Positions 63,832-64,000 of a stretch of 64,000 bases of DNA are shown here, piece by piece. A model generated the notes under the pieces. That model did not search any database. It was not told where the DNA came from and worked only from the letters and a program-made list of their open reading frames with translations. This DNA comes from Candidatus Desulfovibrio intestinavium (GTDB lineage Bacteria > Desulfobacterota > Desulfovibrionia > Desulfovibrionales > Desulfovibrionaceae), in assembly GCA_019118345.1 (NCBI GenBank), contig DWZD01000007.1, positions 17,091-81,090 of the forward strand. Direction: 5' to 3'. The stretch's first letter is position 1; every line of letters starts with the position of its first letter. The position numbers were made by a program, and so were the translations under genes.

Positions 63832-63856
63832 AGGGGGGGCCTCGGCTCCCCCTTTC
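63832..63856 (+). terminator. Probable terminator after mltD
   Basis: GGGGGGC and GCTCCCCC form a stem with a bulge around CTCG, followed by TTT. Confidence 0.6.
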
Positions 63857-63878
63857 AGGGTCTGCCGTCAAAAAACGC

Positions 63879-63907
63879 TTGACCTTTTTGGCGCAGAGGT
63901 ACATAAC
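63879..63907 (+). promoter_or_regulatory. Sigma-70 promoter for a gene beyond the window
   Basis: TTGACC, 17 bases, CATAAC. No start codon with a ribosome site follows before base 64000. Confidence 0.5.
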
Positions 63908-64000
63908 CGCAACTCGCGCCGGGCGGAAACGGAATGTGACCGCCGGGCGGCCTTGACAAGCGCAGAGCGAGCCGTGACGGCGCAAGGGCGGACGAAATTT

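Overview
The window is GC-rich DNA with closely packed bacterial genes. It most likely comes from a sulfate- or sulfite-reducing Desulfovibrionaceae (Desulfovibrio-like) genome. The clues are a Flx-type NADH:heterodisulfide-reductase gene set, a TunR-type tungstate/molybdate regulator (recombinase-like fold plus Mop domain), a DVU0298-type HEAT-like protein, leuC and leuD of the short archaeal-like type, an indolepyruvate:ferredoxin oxidoreductase, and a sulfoacetaldehyde acetyltransferase gene whose product sulfite such organisms can respire. Most of the window is housekeeping. Species identity is inference.

Layout. 1-2.8 kb: end of a Flx-like electron-transfer operon. 3-9.3 kb: a secreted protein of unknown function, queA, a lipoprotein, coaBC, a split lysine exporter (LysO halves) and a HEAT-like protein. 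9.3-14.9 kb: a promoter and strongly folded leader RNA before a 1295-residue RTX/VCBS-like surface protein with nine 36-bp repeats, then a glycosyltransferase. 15-24 kb: a chemoreceptor, tRNA-Leu(TAA), pgpA, infA, lgt-moaC, a YdjM-like membrane protein, and a four-gene set of envelope proteins I do not recognise. 24-30.4 kb: pssA-psd, then leuA-leuC-leuD-leuB behind a foldable leader. 30.5-33.2 kb: small membrane proteins, including a recent tandem duplication with one dead copy, and a beta-propeller protein. 33.3-37.8 kb: rpsL-rpsG-fusA and argJ.

37.9-47.5 kb is the metabolically distinctive part. A radical SAM protein, phosphonoacetaldehyde hydrolase (phnX) and sulfoacetaldehyde acetyltransferase (xsc) lie in one orientation. 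xsc has its own promoter and a roughly 145-nt leader full of inverted repeats. Next come modABC and the divergent tunR gene, then a chorismate mutase-EPSP synthase-like fusion protein that has lost the usual EPSP synthase substrate loop.

47.9-50.5 kb: a dam-type methylase, followed by a 1.5-kb AT-rich islet inserted at the 3' end of tRNA-Ser(CGA). The islet is bounded by perfect 30-bp direct repeats, carries one methyltransferase gene and has no integrase. It separates the tRNA gene from its own terminator.

50.5-64 kb: a TPR protein, nadD and proA (minus strand); a TPR-like membrane protein with iorAB; a flagellar flgF-flgG-flgA-flgH operon behind a sigma-54-type promoter that stops before any flgI; an AT-rich spacer; an rRNA methyltransferase; and an MltD-like transglycosylase. 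The best candidates for something new are the xsc leader, the 9.4-kb leader RNA, the xsc/phnX pairing, the tRNA-Ser islet and the YAAW-tailed envelope gene set.
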